Assembly (NCBI RefSeq): GCF_000308535.1
Contig: NZ_BAFW01000097.1
Location: 1 to 41,369 of the forward strand
Source of the DNA: Nocardia cerradoensis NBRC 101014
GTDB lineage: Bacteria > Actinomycetota > Actinomycetes > Mycobacteriales > Mycobacteriaceae
Length of the DNA stretch: 41,369 nt
Direction of reading: 5' to 3'
Made by a program: the position numbers and the translations under genes. Below are positions 8,000-15,277 of the stretch, piece after piece; position 1 is the stretch's first letter; every line of letters begins with the position of its first letter. Below the pieces are notes generated by a model that had not been told where the DNA came from, did no database searches, and saw only the letters and a list, made by a program, of their open reading frames with translations.

Positions 8000-8575
8000 T
8001 CAGGCGGCCAGGCTGGGACGGGCGTATTGGCAGTCGTCGGCCGGTTGGCCGTGGTGTCGGCCCGGACAGTCGATGGCCCGCAGGACGCGGTCGGCCACGG
8101 ACAGGCGGGTGCGGGTCTCGGCTTCGAGATCGTCGATGCGAGACTTCGCGATTGCCTCGTAGTGCTCGTGCGATCCGGTCACCGACTCCACGTGAGGGAA
8201 CCCGGCCTGGATCCACATGCGTACATACAGGCCGAAGGCGGCTGTGTTGAGCGGGGCTTTCTGGCTGGCCTCCATGACCGTGAGTGCGACCTCGGCCGCC
8301 GTCCCATAAACAGGAGACAGGCCTGCGGCGACGCGGTCGAGCAGTTCGCGGCAGTGCGACCGGTACACGAATTCCTGGCGCATCCGCTCATGGGTCGGCA
8401 TCAACAACGCGAACGAGTGGTAGACGGTGTTGCGGTGGCGCGTGTGCCGTTGTTGCGCCCGGGCGATTTCGTCTTCGGCCCAGTCGATCTGCTCGAACAC
8501 CGGCTCGAGATCGGACAGACACCGAGACACCGCCGATGCCACATTAGCGACCTCGTCGCGCTGGCTTTCGGTCAC
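8000..8575 (-). CDS. Hypothetical protein (191 aa), first gene of the leftward amidoligase series
   Basis: GTG at 8575 follows AAAGGAG by 5 nt, which decides the start against longer in-frame alternatives. The protein is predominantly helical by appearance, begins VTESQRDEVANVASAVSR, and has a charged helix rich in Gln, Arg and Glu around 35-70. A short C-terminal segment with CPGRHHGQPADDC could bind a metal. There is no membrane segment or signal peptide. It is divergent from the HTH protein gene at 8765 and precedes the first amidoligase gene by 129 bp on the same strand, so it may be co-transcribed with it. No family is recognised. Confidence 0.6.
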   Translation of the reverse strand: MTESQRDEVANVASAVSRCLSDLEPVFEQIDWAEDEIARAQQRHTRHRNTVYHSFALLMPTHERMRQEFVYRSHCRELLDRVAAGLSPVYGTAAEVALTVMEASQKAPLNTAAFGLYVRMWIQAGFPHVESVTGSHEHYEAIAKSRIDDLEAETRTRLSVADRVLRAIDCPGRHHGQPADDCQYARPSLAA

Positions 8576-8764
8576 GGGGACTCCTTTCGGCAGCAATGAG
8601 TAGTAGAGAAAAAGGGAAGCGAGACATGACCACGAGTTGACGGCTGACGCGGCTGCCTCTGACCGCGTTGTGCTGGATGCGGGGCCGCTGGATGGCGGGC
8701 GGTGGGCGTATCGTTGAACTGCGAGGCGCGGGTTGATCTCACCCAGAATTTGGGAGATCACGAC

Positions 8765-9250
8765 ATGAACGACCCCCGGGCGAGCAGGAGCAAACGCGGA
8801 CGAGACGCCGGGAAACTCGCTGGCCAACTACGCCATTCGCGGGAAGTAATGGATCGCCGGCGCGCGCTTGAACGTCGCCGCGAACAGAATGTCAGCGACG
8901 CGGTGCGGGAGTATTGGTCAGCGTGGCAGGCGATTTCAATGATCGAACAACGCCGCGACCGTCGCATCCGAGCGTTACACGACAAGATCCGCCACCTCGA
9001 ACAGACCGCCACAACCGACATCGCGGTACATCACACCAAGCAGGCTGCGGCCGTGGCGCGCATGAACGAGCACGGATGTAGCACCGACGATATCGCCGAA
9101 CTACTCAAAGTCAGCCTCAAGGGCGTGCGCCAACTACTTGCCGCCGGGCGGGCAAAGCCTGAACCAGGCGTGCAGACGGCACATCGTGAGAGCGAGTCAC
9201 CGCTCAACGCGCCGCAGCGTTCTATGGAATCGGCAGAACAATCGCCGTGA
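8765..9250 (+). CDS. Coiled-coil/HTH protein (161 aa)
   Basis: ATG at 8765 follows GGGAG by 8 nt. Residues 1-80 are highly charged, with heptad-like Arg/Glu/Leu patterns (RRRALERRREQ, IEQRRDRRIRALHDKIRHLEQ), suggesting a coiled coil. Residues 94-127 (AAAVARMNEHGCSTDDIAELL...VRQLLAAG) resemble the C-terminal helix-turn-helix of resolvases and similar DNA-binding proteins. The last 30 residues are polar. It is divergent from the 191-aa gene, with about 190 bp between the start codons. It may regulate the shared promoter region or help in element DNA transactions. Function is inferred only from the HTH. Confidence 0.6.
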   Translation: MNDPRASRSKRGRDAGKLAGQLRHSREVMDRRRALERRREQNVSDAVREYWSAWQAISMIEQRRDRRIRALHDKIRHLEQTATTDIAVHHTKQAAAVARMNEHGCSTDDIAELLKVSLKGVRQLLAAGRAKPEPGVQTAHRESESPLNAPQRSMESAEQSP

Positions 9251-9358
9251 CCAGCATCCGGGAAACAGCCCGCAGAGGGGATCGCCGAACAGACGGTCCG
9301 CAAGTAAGCTCGGACCGGCCTACGGTGGCAGGGAGCTACGGCCCTGTATCAGGCGAGG

Positions 9359-9970
9359 TTACGCGTCGTTGAGGTAGCCACCGGCGCTCCATACGATCCC
9401 CTGGAAACCACCTGGGGGAACCGAATGTCGCACCGGGATCCCGGCGGCGGGTGCGAAGGGCCAAAAGCACACGCCGCATCGATGGCAGTACATCCCAGCC
9501 CGCCACACCGCATACGCTGCAGGAGCCCCGCGCCGAATTCGCGAGGAACGTCGCAACCGCCGAACCGCGAACCCCCACATAGACAACGACGGCAACGCGA
9601 GAAAAAGAGCGAAGCCAAGCGAGACGGCGAGAAGCCACGCCGACGAGACATCCGGGTGGGGGCGGGCAAGCGCTGCGAAGCTGGCGGCGACGCATACGGC
9701 GGCAGGCACTACCAGCACCAATCCGAAGACTGTCAAGCGCCCGGCACTCCGGAATCCAGGCTCGGGCGCCAGTAATTGTGCGAGATAGCTGGATTGGGTT
9801 CGCTCAACGAGCGAGGAACCCATCACCGGCACCAGACCCGACAAACTCACACCGACACCGGAGTAGTAGTCGGTGCCATAAACCGTCGAGGTCCCCGAAG
9901 CGCTGATCGCAGGAACGCTCTGCACGCAATCGTCGTAACCACAAGAGGGACAAGATATATCGACGCTCAT
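9359..9970 (-). CDS. Membrane protein with N- and C-terminal zinc ribbons
   Basis: The product is 203 aa from ATG 9970, with GGAGGG upstream. It opens with a zinc-ribbon half (CPSCGYDDC at 7-15), then a Ser/Gly/Tyr-rich linker, two hydrophobic segments at about 80-102 and 112-134, a strongly basic loop (RRLRRSSRIRRG), and a second Cys pair (CHRC at 162-165). Both ribbons would lie on the same side of the membrane, probably the cytoplasm. The ATG overlaps the TGA of a possible 65-codon frame upstream by 4 bp. No specific function is recognised. Confidence 0.7.
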   Translation of the reverse strand: MSVDISCPSCGYDDCVQSVPAISASGTSTVYGTDYYSGVGVSLSGLVPVMGSSLVERTQSSYLAQLLAPEPGFRSAGRLTVFGLVLVVPAAVCVAASFAALARPHPDVSSAWLLAVSLGFALFLALPSLSMWGFAVRRLRRSSRIRRGAPAAYAVWRAGMYCHRCGVCFWPFAPAAGIPVRHSVPPGGFQGIVWSAGGYLNDA

Positions 9971-10164
9971 GAGGTTCCGATTCCCTCCGACCGCCGTTGC
10001 GCCGGGAAGATCGCAGCTGCGCAACAACGTCTCTGCTCGTAGCCGGTGTCGAGATGGTTGCGTTCATCGAACACCGCTGCCCGGAGCCTGTCGATAGGTA
10101 AATCGCACAGGTGTGTGACGCATGGGGCACGTACCTCCTCATCTGCCACCGAAATGTGTCGCAC
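9967..10164 (-). CDS. Possible small ORF coupled to the zinc-ribbon membrane gene
   Basis: A 65-codon frame starting at GTG 10164 ends in TGA that overlaps the ATG of the membrane protein gene (ATGA). It reads MRHISVADEEVRAPCVTHLC at its start, then a soluble, mixed sequence with four further cysteines. There is no ribosome binding site at the GTG. The overlap is the only positive sign; the stretch may simply be the leader of the downstream gene. Confidence 0.25.
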   Translation of the reverse strand: MRHISVADEEVRAPCVTHLCDLPIDRLRAAVFDERNHLDTGYEQRRCCAAAIFPAQRRSEGIGTS

Positions 10165-10302
10165 ATCACGAAGGCTGGCGGGGATGCGTCTTCTTCATAC
10201 GCATGAATCCATGAAGTGCGCGCCACGCCTCCGGTGCGCTCGAATGCGCCGCGCCTTAGTAGAACCTGAGATCTGCGGTGGCAAATACAGAGGGCGTGGT
10301 CG
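9971..10302. other. Intergenic region between divergent genes
   Basis: This region separates the leftward membrane-protein gene from the rightward 113-aa gene and must hold both promoters. Apart from the doubtful small frame at its left end, I see no coding sequence, repeat or clear operator. Confidence 0.4.
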
Positions 10303-10644
10303 ATGTACGACGACCTGTTGACCCTGGCAGTTGAGTCCGATCGAACCCTCGTCCTACATGGGATCCCGTGTGGCGACTGCGGGAAAGTGATGGTGCTCGG
10401 CCTGAATACCGGAGTGGCTGCGTGCAGCACCTCCTGGTGCGTGGCAGCTGGGATCTCGATCCAGTTGTGGCGGATACTTGATGCCGCGATCCTGCGGGCC
10501 CTCACCGTCCAGTCTCTCGAGGCCCTCGTCCGAAATCCGGCCAGCGCAGTCACGATCGCTCAAGCGCAGGTGCACCGTGAGGCTGATCTGGCCCCGGAAA
10601 TCGGGCTCACCCAAGACTGGCGAGTGCCGTATGGCCTTTACTGA
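10303..10644 (+). CDS. Small protein with recombinase-type zinc ribbon (113 aa)
   Basis: ATG at 10303 lies after GAGGGCG. Residues 18-50 read LHGIPCGDCGKVMVLGLN, then a Cys-x4-Cys (ACSTSWC), which is the layout of the zinc beta-ribbon of large serine recombinases. The stretch is followed by a helix (RILDAAILRALTVQSLEALV) like the segment after that ribbon. There is no catalytic or DNA-invertase domain, so this is either a free-standing ribbon protein or a remnant. The C-terminal 45 residues are unrecognised. It stands alone between a divergent membrane gene and the convergent Lsr2 gene. Confidence 0.5.
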   Translation: MYDDLLTLAVESDRTLVLHGIPCGDCGKVMVLGLNTGVAACSTSWCVAAGISIQLWRILDAAILRALTVQSLEALVRNPASAVTIAQAQVHREADLAPEIGLTQDWRVPYGLY

Positions 10645-10693
10645 TCAGGCTCGAGCAGGATCGACATACTGCGCCGACATTGCTGAGGCGGCT

Positions 10694-11032
10694 TTAGTGC
10701 GCCTTGTTGTAGGCCTCGACGATGTCTTTGTGAATCCGTCCCCGTCGCGACACTTCATAGCCGTTGTCGCGCGCCCAATCCCGAATCGCCGCAGTCTGGT
10801 GCTTGTCGGCGTTGGTCCGGGTTTCAATTGTCTTGCTCTTACCTCGCGGGATCCGCCCCACCCGGCGCGCAGGCTCGGTCCACGGTTCGAATGCTGCGCG
10901 CAGCTTGCCGGCATTCTTCAAGGACAGGTCGATCTCGTACTCCACGCCGTCGATGCCGAAGCGCACCGTCTCATCGGCCTTGGACTTCCCGTCGTAGTCG
11001 TCCACCAGCTCGACGATGACCTTCTTCGCCAT
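10694..11032 (-). CDS. lsr2: Lsr2 family nucleoid-associated xenogeneic silencer
   Basis: The product is 112 aa from ATG 11032, the usual length for Lsr2. Residues 1-60 form the oligomerisation domain (MAKKVIVELVDDYDG, then VRFGIDGVEYEIDLS). The C-terminal DNA-binding domain at about 75-112 has IRDWARDNGYEVSRRGRI, with the RGR AT-hook-like triplet at 97-99 that enters the A+T-rich minor groove. Lsr2 coats A+T-rich DNA and silences foreign genes in mycobacteria and related genera. A copy inside an integrative element is probably additional to a chromosomal one. It may silence the element's own A+T-rich cargo or interfere with host silencing. In-frame upstream codons to 11128 encode a hydrophobic leader not seen in the family and are rejected. 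Confidence 0.92.
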   Translation of the reverse strand: MAKKVIVELVDDYDGKSKADETVRFGIDGVEYEIDLSLKNAGKLRAAFEPWTEPARRVGRIPRGKSKTIETRTNADKHQTAAIRDWARDNGYEVSRRGRIHKDIVEAYNKAH

Positions 11033-11171
11033 GAAGCACCCTTCAATCAGCCAACACCTGACGCGGCGAAATGCTAATCCCAGCCAAAGAAGCAGAACAA
11101 ATCCCCAGGCTTGGTCGGGCGGGAACATCAGTCACGCCCCTCCCGATAGACACCCGTCGCGATTTCGAGAC

Positions 11172-11525
11172 TTAGTCAGTTTCGGGTTGTGTTCCGATTG
11201 CCGCTATGAGGCTGCCTTGCCTCGAACTTGTGAGTGGCAGCCGCGAGGAGGTCGGGCGCCGCGGGACGGCCCGAGCTGTCGGGCCAGTGCGTCCCAGGCG
11301 CCTGACCGCGCGGTTCGGCACACAGTCGCGCCGCCCGCCCGATCGAACGACGACTGCTGACGCGCAGCGCTTCACATGCTCGCCGATCCACATCGCCGTC
11401 AGCGATTCAAACACATCGTCTGGATCGCTGGGTGGGGCAGCAGTCGAGCACAGTACTGCCCCCGTGGCTTCGGCCAGGCCGTCAGCTGGATGATGCTCGA
11501 TGAAACGCTGACGCTGTTTCAACAT
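11172..11525 (-). pseudogene. Possible decayed small ORF
   Basis: The frame from ATG 11525 gives a plausible N-terminal half (MLKQRQRFIEHHPADGLAEA, then DDVFESLTAMWIGEHVKRC). After about residue 60 it turns into arginine/proline-rich sequence typical of a shifted frame. A coherent continuation (APGTHWPDSSGRPAAPDLLAAA) is present in another minus-strand frame near 11200-11320. This suggests a short gene broken by one frameshift, but there is no ribosome binding site and no recognised family. The rest of the 11033-11615 interval shows nothing else. Confidence 0.25.
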
Positions 11526-11615
11526 CACCGAACAGTCGCTGACAGCGGTAGGCGTCGCTGGTGTGGCGGCTGAGCTGGATGTCGCCGTGACAACCGGCTT
11601 GCGCAAGGTGGCGGT

Positions 11616-13109
11616 TCAGTGGTGGCGGCGGGTGCGGGCGAGGCGGTGGGCGCGGTCGTGGAGGTGGTGTCCGGTCCGGCTGGGGATCCAGTGCACTGTG
11701 AACGGGACGGGTCGTTGGATGGCGGCGTGGAGGCGTTCTCGCACAGGTTGCGAGATCGGAAATGCGCCCGCGGATCCGGTGGCGAGTGCGCTGGTCACTG
11801 CGTCGACGGCTGCGGTGCAATCGGAGAGGATGTGCAGCGGCCGCGTGCGGAGCTCGGGTGCTAGTACGGCTTCGCAGATCGCGATGACTTCGCCTTCAGT
11901 GGCGGAGTTCGCCGCCGTGGAGTGGCCGCTGCCGGTGCGTCCGTCGGCTGCGGTCCAGCCGTAACCGCCGGTGGCCGCGTAGCCTGATGCGTCTACGGCG
12001 ACCTCGAGTGGCTCCCGGGTTTCGTTGTCGAGGGCAGTGCTAGTCACCTTCGTGTCTGCGGGTGTGAGATGAGGGGTGGCCCACGGTATTTCGGCGAGCA
12101 GTTCCTCGGCTAGTTCGGCTGCCATACTGAAGTCGAAGTCGTCGCGCTCCCACCGGGCGCGATGGGCGGTTACTACTTCTCGAATGCTCTGCCAGAGACT
12201 TGGATTCGCCTCGGCGAGCGCTGCCGCAGCACGGACGTGGCACTGGTCGACGAGACCGGCATCGGCAGCATTCACATTGGTAGCCACAGCGTCACGGAGT
12301 TCGTTGTACAGGCGTTGCGCGACGCTGCGGTGAACCCGCAGTGACGCGAATTCCTCATACAACTCCCGCACTCGGCTCAACTGGCCCGGGCAGGGACTGG
12401 GACGGGCTTGCCGGGCGCGGTCGCCGATGCGCTGCATATCGGTCCGTACACGGACCTCGACGCGACTTAGTGCGCGCCGCCACCGCTCGATGACGGGGTT
12501 CTCGTCGAGGCCGGCGACGTATTCCACAGTGAGGGAGCGTCGTACGGTCCGGTCGAATTCGTCGTCGGCGAGCGCGAGTAGCCGATCCGCATCCGGGGAG
12601 ATCTCGGCGGCCATCCATCCGTGCTCGACTGCCCATGCCCACCACTCATGGTTGGGCAATCGTCCGCGTTCCGGTGCGATGCCGGTGGATGCCATGGCGA
12701 GGTCGAATTGGTGTGAATAGTCTTCGGGCAGTACGAGTTTCAGCAGCCATGCTGACATGAGGTCGAGGTCTCGGGGCGGCTGGTCGGCTCGGTGCCGATG
12801 GCCTCGCTCCGCGCGCAGCTCCTTGATCGCTGCCACGCGCAACGCCTGGGCTCGCTGGTGCGCGCGGGTGACGGTTTCGCGTTCGCGCCGCTTGTGGGAC
12901 AGCGTGAGGATTTGCAACTCGCCCTCGAGTATCGTCTGCACGTAGTGCAAGCCGTCGGCGCGTGCGTGCCGCAGTTGCGGGCTGTGCAGGGCACTGAGGG
13001 TCTCCGGTGATGCAGTGTCCTCGACCTCGGACCAGCAGGCGGCCGCCAAGACGTCGAAGTCGGACGACAAAGAGTCCAACAGCGACGTCGAGATCTGGAC
13101 ATCGGTCAT
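11616..13109 (-). CDS. RNase HI-like domain protein with long unknown N-terminal region
   Basis: The product is 497 aa from ATG 13109. Residues 1-365 are helical and charged with no recognised domain. Residues 368-490 look like an RNase HI fold: LEVAVDASGYAATGGYGW places the first Asp at 373, SATEGEVIAICEAV the Glu at 405 or 407, LHILSDCTAAVDAV the Asp at 430, and WIPSRTGHHLHDRAHRLA the last Asp at 485. All four metal-binding acids are therefore present and the domain may be an active nuclease on RNA:DNA hybrids. The start is uncertain: no good ribosome binding site precedes it, and GATTATGT lies about 8 nt upstream, so a leaderless message is possible. An upstream in-frame extension to 13328 is proline- and arginine-rich and less likely coding. 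Confidence 0.7.
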   Translation of the reverse strand: MTDVQISTSLLDSLSSDFDVLAAACWSEVEDTASPETLSALHSPQLRHARADGLHYVQTILEGELQILTLSHKRRERETVTRAHQRAQALRVAAIKELRAERGHRHRADQPPRDLDLMSAWLLKLVLPEDYSHQFDLAMASTGIAPERGRLPNHEWWAWAVEHGWMAAEISPDADRLLALADDEFDRTVRRSLTVEYVAGLDENPVIERWRRALSRVEVRVRTDMQRIGDRARQARPSPCPGQLSRVRELYEEFASLRVHRSVAQRLYNELRDAVATNVNAADAGLVDQCHVRAAAALAEANPSLWQSIREVVTAHRARWERDDFDFSMAAELAEELLAEIPWATPHLTPADTKVTSTALDNETREPLEVAVDASGYAATGGYGWTAADGRTGSGHSTAANSATEGEVIAICEAVLAPELRTRPLHILSDCTAAVDAVTSALATGSAGAFPISQPVRERLHAAIQRPVPFTVHWIPSRTGHHLHDRAHRLARTRRHH

Positions 13110-13527
13110 GGGGCGAACATAATCCGGGGCACCGACATCCTCGGGCCATCGCCGAGGGTGCGCAGGGCTCGAGGGCCGTGGCGACTGCATCTGTCGTTCC
13201 GCAAACTGCCGCTGTGTCGCGGCGGTGAGGATAGTTGTCCGGCGTATGGTTCGAAATCCGTTCGGGCCGGCTGGTACGTCCGTGGTTCCCGTGTTGTATG
13301 TCGCGAGACGAGGACCCGATTGCCCCACAGCGGGTTCCGCGTCGCGATCGGATAGCGGCGAACCGTCGGACGTGCGCTGTCTGCTCAGGAGAGGCCCTTC
13401 GCTCGACGTCAGGAACGCGCTCGATGCGAGTAACGGTTGCGTCTCCTCGCTGCCTGGAATGAGCGTCGAGCGTATGGTGGCGGTCGCGAGGAACTGAACG
13501 GTCTCATGACATGTCGGGAGGCATGTA
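13110..13527. other. Intergenic region upstream of the xis/int genes
   Basis: About 420 bp between the leftward RNase H-like gene and the rightward recombination genes. Several overlapping short frames exist, but none has a ribosome binding site with consistent codon use. At 13508-13524 a short inverted repeat (ACATG and CATGT around CGGGAGG) lies just before the first possible rightward start codon. It could be an operator or simply frame the ribosome binding site. Confidence 0.35.
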
Positions 13528-13716
13528 ATGTCCGTGTTCTGCTCTCGCGGCGGGAAAGTTGGTCCCGCATTCTGGAATAGGGTCGCGAACTTCCCATCGG
13601 CCTCGCCCTGTTCGCCAGGCTGGCTGTCAAGCTATCGCCATCGCCTTCGCAACCCGGCGTGTCGAAAGCCTGGATTGCGAAGGCGCACACCGGTTTCCAT
13701 GGGGATCTCGCGATGA
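13528..13716 (+). CDS. Possible small ORF coupled to the excisionase gene
   Basis: ATG at 13528 follows GGGAGG by 6 nt, and the 62-codon frame ends in TGA overlapping the excisionase ATG by 4 bp (ATGA at 13713-13716). The peptide (MSVFCSRGGKVGPAFWNRVA at its start, basic tail RKPGLRRRTPVSMGISR) resembles nothing I know. The ribosome binding site and the coupling overlap are the only evidence; codon use is not convincing. Confidence 0.3.
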   Translation: MSVFCSRGGKVGPAFWNRVANFPSASPCSPGWLSSYRHRLRNPACRKPGLRRRTPVSMGISR

Positions 13717-13901
13717 CGGAAGACGACGTCTGGCTCACAACAGACGAAGTTGCGGCGCGCTTGAAGATCCCGAAGAAGACGCTCGCGGTCTGGGCCTCTC
13801 TGGGCCGGGGGCCACGGTACGTACGAATGGGGCGGTACCGCCGCTACAGAGTCGTGGATCTCATCGCGTGGGAGCAGACGCAACTCGAAGGCAATTCCTG
13901 A
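13713..13901 (+). CDS. Excisionase-like HTH protein (62 aa)
   Basis: This small winged-helix DNA-binding protein of the MerR/excisionase type (HTH_17) begins MTEDDVWLTTDEVAARLKIP, followed by KKTLAVWASLGRGPRYVRMG and YRVVDLIAWEQ. These are the classic features: helix-turn-helix at about 8-30, then a Gly-Arg wing. It lies 145 bp before the tyrosine recombinase on the same strand, the usual xis-int order, and probably controls excision direction. An in-frame start at 13659 would add 18 residues without a ribosome binding site. The short length and single domain are normal for the family. Confidence 0.85.
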   Translation: MTEDDVWLTTDEVAARLKIPKKTLAVWASLGRGPRYVRMGRYRRYRVVDLIAWEQTQLEGNS

Positions 13902-14046
13902 TCTCTCAGGCGGTTAGCGCACGCCAGCTTACAGAGACTGCAGCTATTTTCCAGCAACACCAATGATCTTGAAATCTATCACCGGGCAGGCTTGGTTGGA
14001 GCCGTCCAATCATTTGCAGCCCGCAATCGCGAAGGGACGGAAGGGT

Positions 14047-15249
14047 ATGGCACACATTCAGCGACGTGCTTGGGGGCGAACTGTGAGCTACGTGGTTCGT
14101 TGGGTGGATCCCGACGGCGTCGAACGCTCGGAGTCATTCGCAAAACGCGGCCGCTACGACCAACCGGGGACTGCTGAGTACTACAAGCATCAGTTGGAGA
14201 CGCGTATGGCTCGCGGCATGTACGTCGACCCAGATCTGGCGAAGGTTCTTCTGAAAGTCGAAGTGGACAAGTGGATTCGGCGAGCGCGAACAGAGACGAC
14301 TCGCTACCAGCGGCAGAACTTCGCCAACAACCTCGGCGACCTGGCTTCGATGGCGATCGGCGCGATCCGGCCTTCGGATATCCGGGATTGGCTCGACCAC
14401 CTTCGGTTGGGCCGGCCCTGGTGTCAGGGACGCGCGTTGGGAGAAAACTCGGTCGCGCTGCAGTTTCAGTTCCTCTTCACCGTGTTGAACATCGCCGCGG
14501 AAGATGGTGTCATCGTGGCGAATCCGTGCCGGAAGGTCGAACGGCCGAGTCGTCCGGACGCGGAAAAGTCGCCTGCGGAGTTGCTGACGGTTGAGCAGAT
14601 CCGTTCTTTGATCCGCCACTCGAACAGGCAGACCGGCTGCATGATGCTGCTAACGGCGCAGACCGGTCTTCGTCCGAGCGAGGTTGCAGGCTTACGGGTC
14701 TGCGATGTCGATTTTCTTCGCAGGAAGATCTTTGTGGTGCAGCAGGCCAACCACTTTCGCGGAAAAGCCCCGACAGCGCGACTGAAGACGCCGCGAAGCA
14801 AGCGCACCGTGCCGCTGCCGGCGGAAGCCCATCGTGAACTCAGCGCCTTCCTCGCCACGGTGGAGCGTGGGAGAAGCGACTTGCTGTTCTATACCAAGGC
14901 GGGTCGGCCGTGGTCTGCCGATGGAATGGGCCAGCGGTTCCGCGAGATCGCTGCCAAGGCAGGGGCACCGCGGGGGTTCACCTGGCACGACTTGAGGCAT
15001 TTCTACGCCTCCGCGCTGATCGCCAAGGGCGCCTCGGTGAAGACCGTGCAGGCACGGCTGGGCCACGCGAGTGCGAACGTCACCTTGCAGGTCTACACCC
15101 ATCTGTGGCCCGACCACGACTCCCACACGATCTCCGCGATCGACGACATCTTCCACCCGAATAGAGATAACCCCAGGGGGGTACCGGAAAATTCTGAGGT
15201 GGATTTCGACGACAGACGGGAGGAAGACGGGAGCGCCACTGCTATCTGA
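14047..15249 (+). CDS. Tyrosine recombinase (phage-type integrase)
   Basis: The product is 400 aa from ATG 14047, directly after GGAAGGGT. Residues 1-60 form the N-terminal arm-binding domain, about 65-165 the SAM-like core-binding domain, and 180-365 the catalytic domain. Catalytic residues are visible: R209 (TGLRPSEVAGL), H314 and R317 (HDLRH), H340 (LGHAS) and the nucleophile Y350 (VYTHLWP). It catalyses site-specific integration and excision of the element. The C-terminal 35 residues are acidic and poorly conserved. The stop codon is 28 bp from the convergent stop of the acyl-CoA dehydrogenase gene, so the attachment site is probably immediately adjacent or inside that gene's end. An in-frame start at 13963 is possible but lacks a ribosome binding site. 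Confidence 0.95.
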   Translation: MAHIQRRAWGRTVSYVVRWVDPDGVERSESFAKRGRYDQPGTAEYYKHQLETRMARGMYVDPDLAKVLLKVEVDKWIRRARTETTRYQRQNFANNLGDLASMAIGAIRPSDIRDWLDHLRLGRPWCQGRALGENSVALQFQFLFTVLNIAAEDGVIVANPCRKVERPSRPDAEKSPAELLTVEQIRSLIRHSNRQTGCMMLLTAQTGLRPSEVAGLRVCDVDFLRRKIFVVQQANHFRGKAPTARLKTPRSKRTVPLPAEAHRELSAFLATVERGRSDLLFYTKAGRPWSADGMGQRFREIAAKAGAPRGFTWHDLRHFYASALIAKGASVKTVQARLGHASANVTLQVYTHLWPDHDSHTISAIDDIFHPNRDNPRGVPENSEVDFDDRREEDGSATAI

Positions 15250-15277
15250 CCCCGAAAACCGCCTCTCACCAGGCAAT

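Larger units (their letters stand above)
1..15277. mobile_element. Right part of an integrative element (left end outside window)
   Basis: This block of mostly unrecognised or mobile-type genes ends abruptly at a tyrosine recombinase, beyond which housekeeping and lipid genes with uniform base composition begin. It carries an excisionase-like gene, an integrase, an Lsr2 paralogue, a frameshifted DUF4192 gene, an A+T-rich cargo gene and duplicated amidoligase units. The integrase stop is 28 bp from the convergent stop of a core acyl-CoA dehydrogenase gene, so the right attachment site is probably at or inside that gene's 3' end. No tRNA gene is visible at the junction. The left boundary and the att repeat are not in the window, so the extent is inferred from gene content. 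Confidence 0.75.

Noticed and set aside
15250..15277. tRNA gene at the integration site
   Set aside because: No cloverleaf-like sequence or tRNA 3' end is visible on either strand near the integrase; the neighbour is a protein gene.
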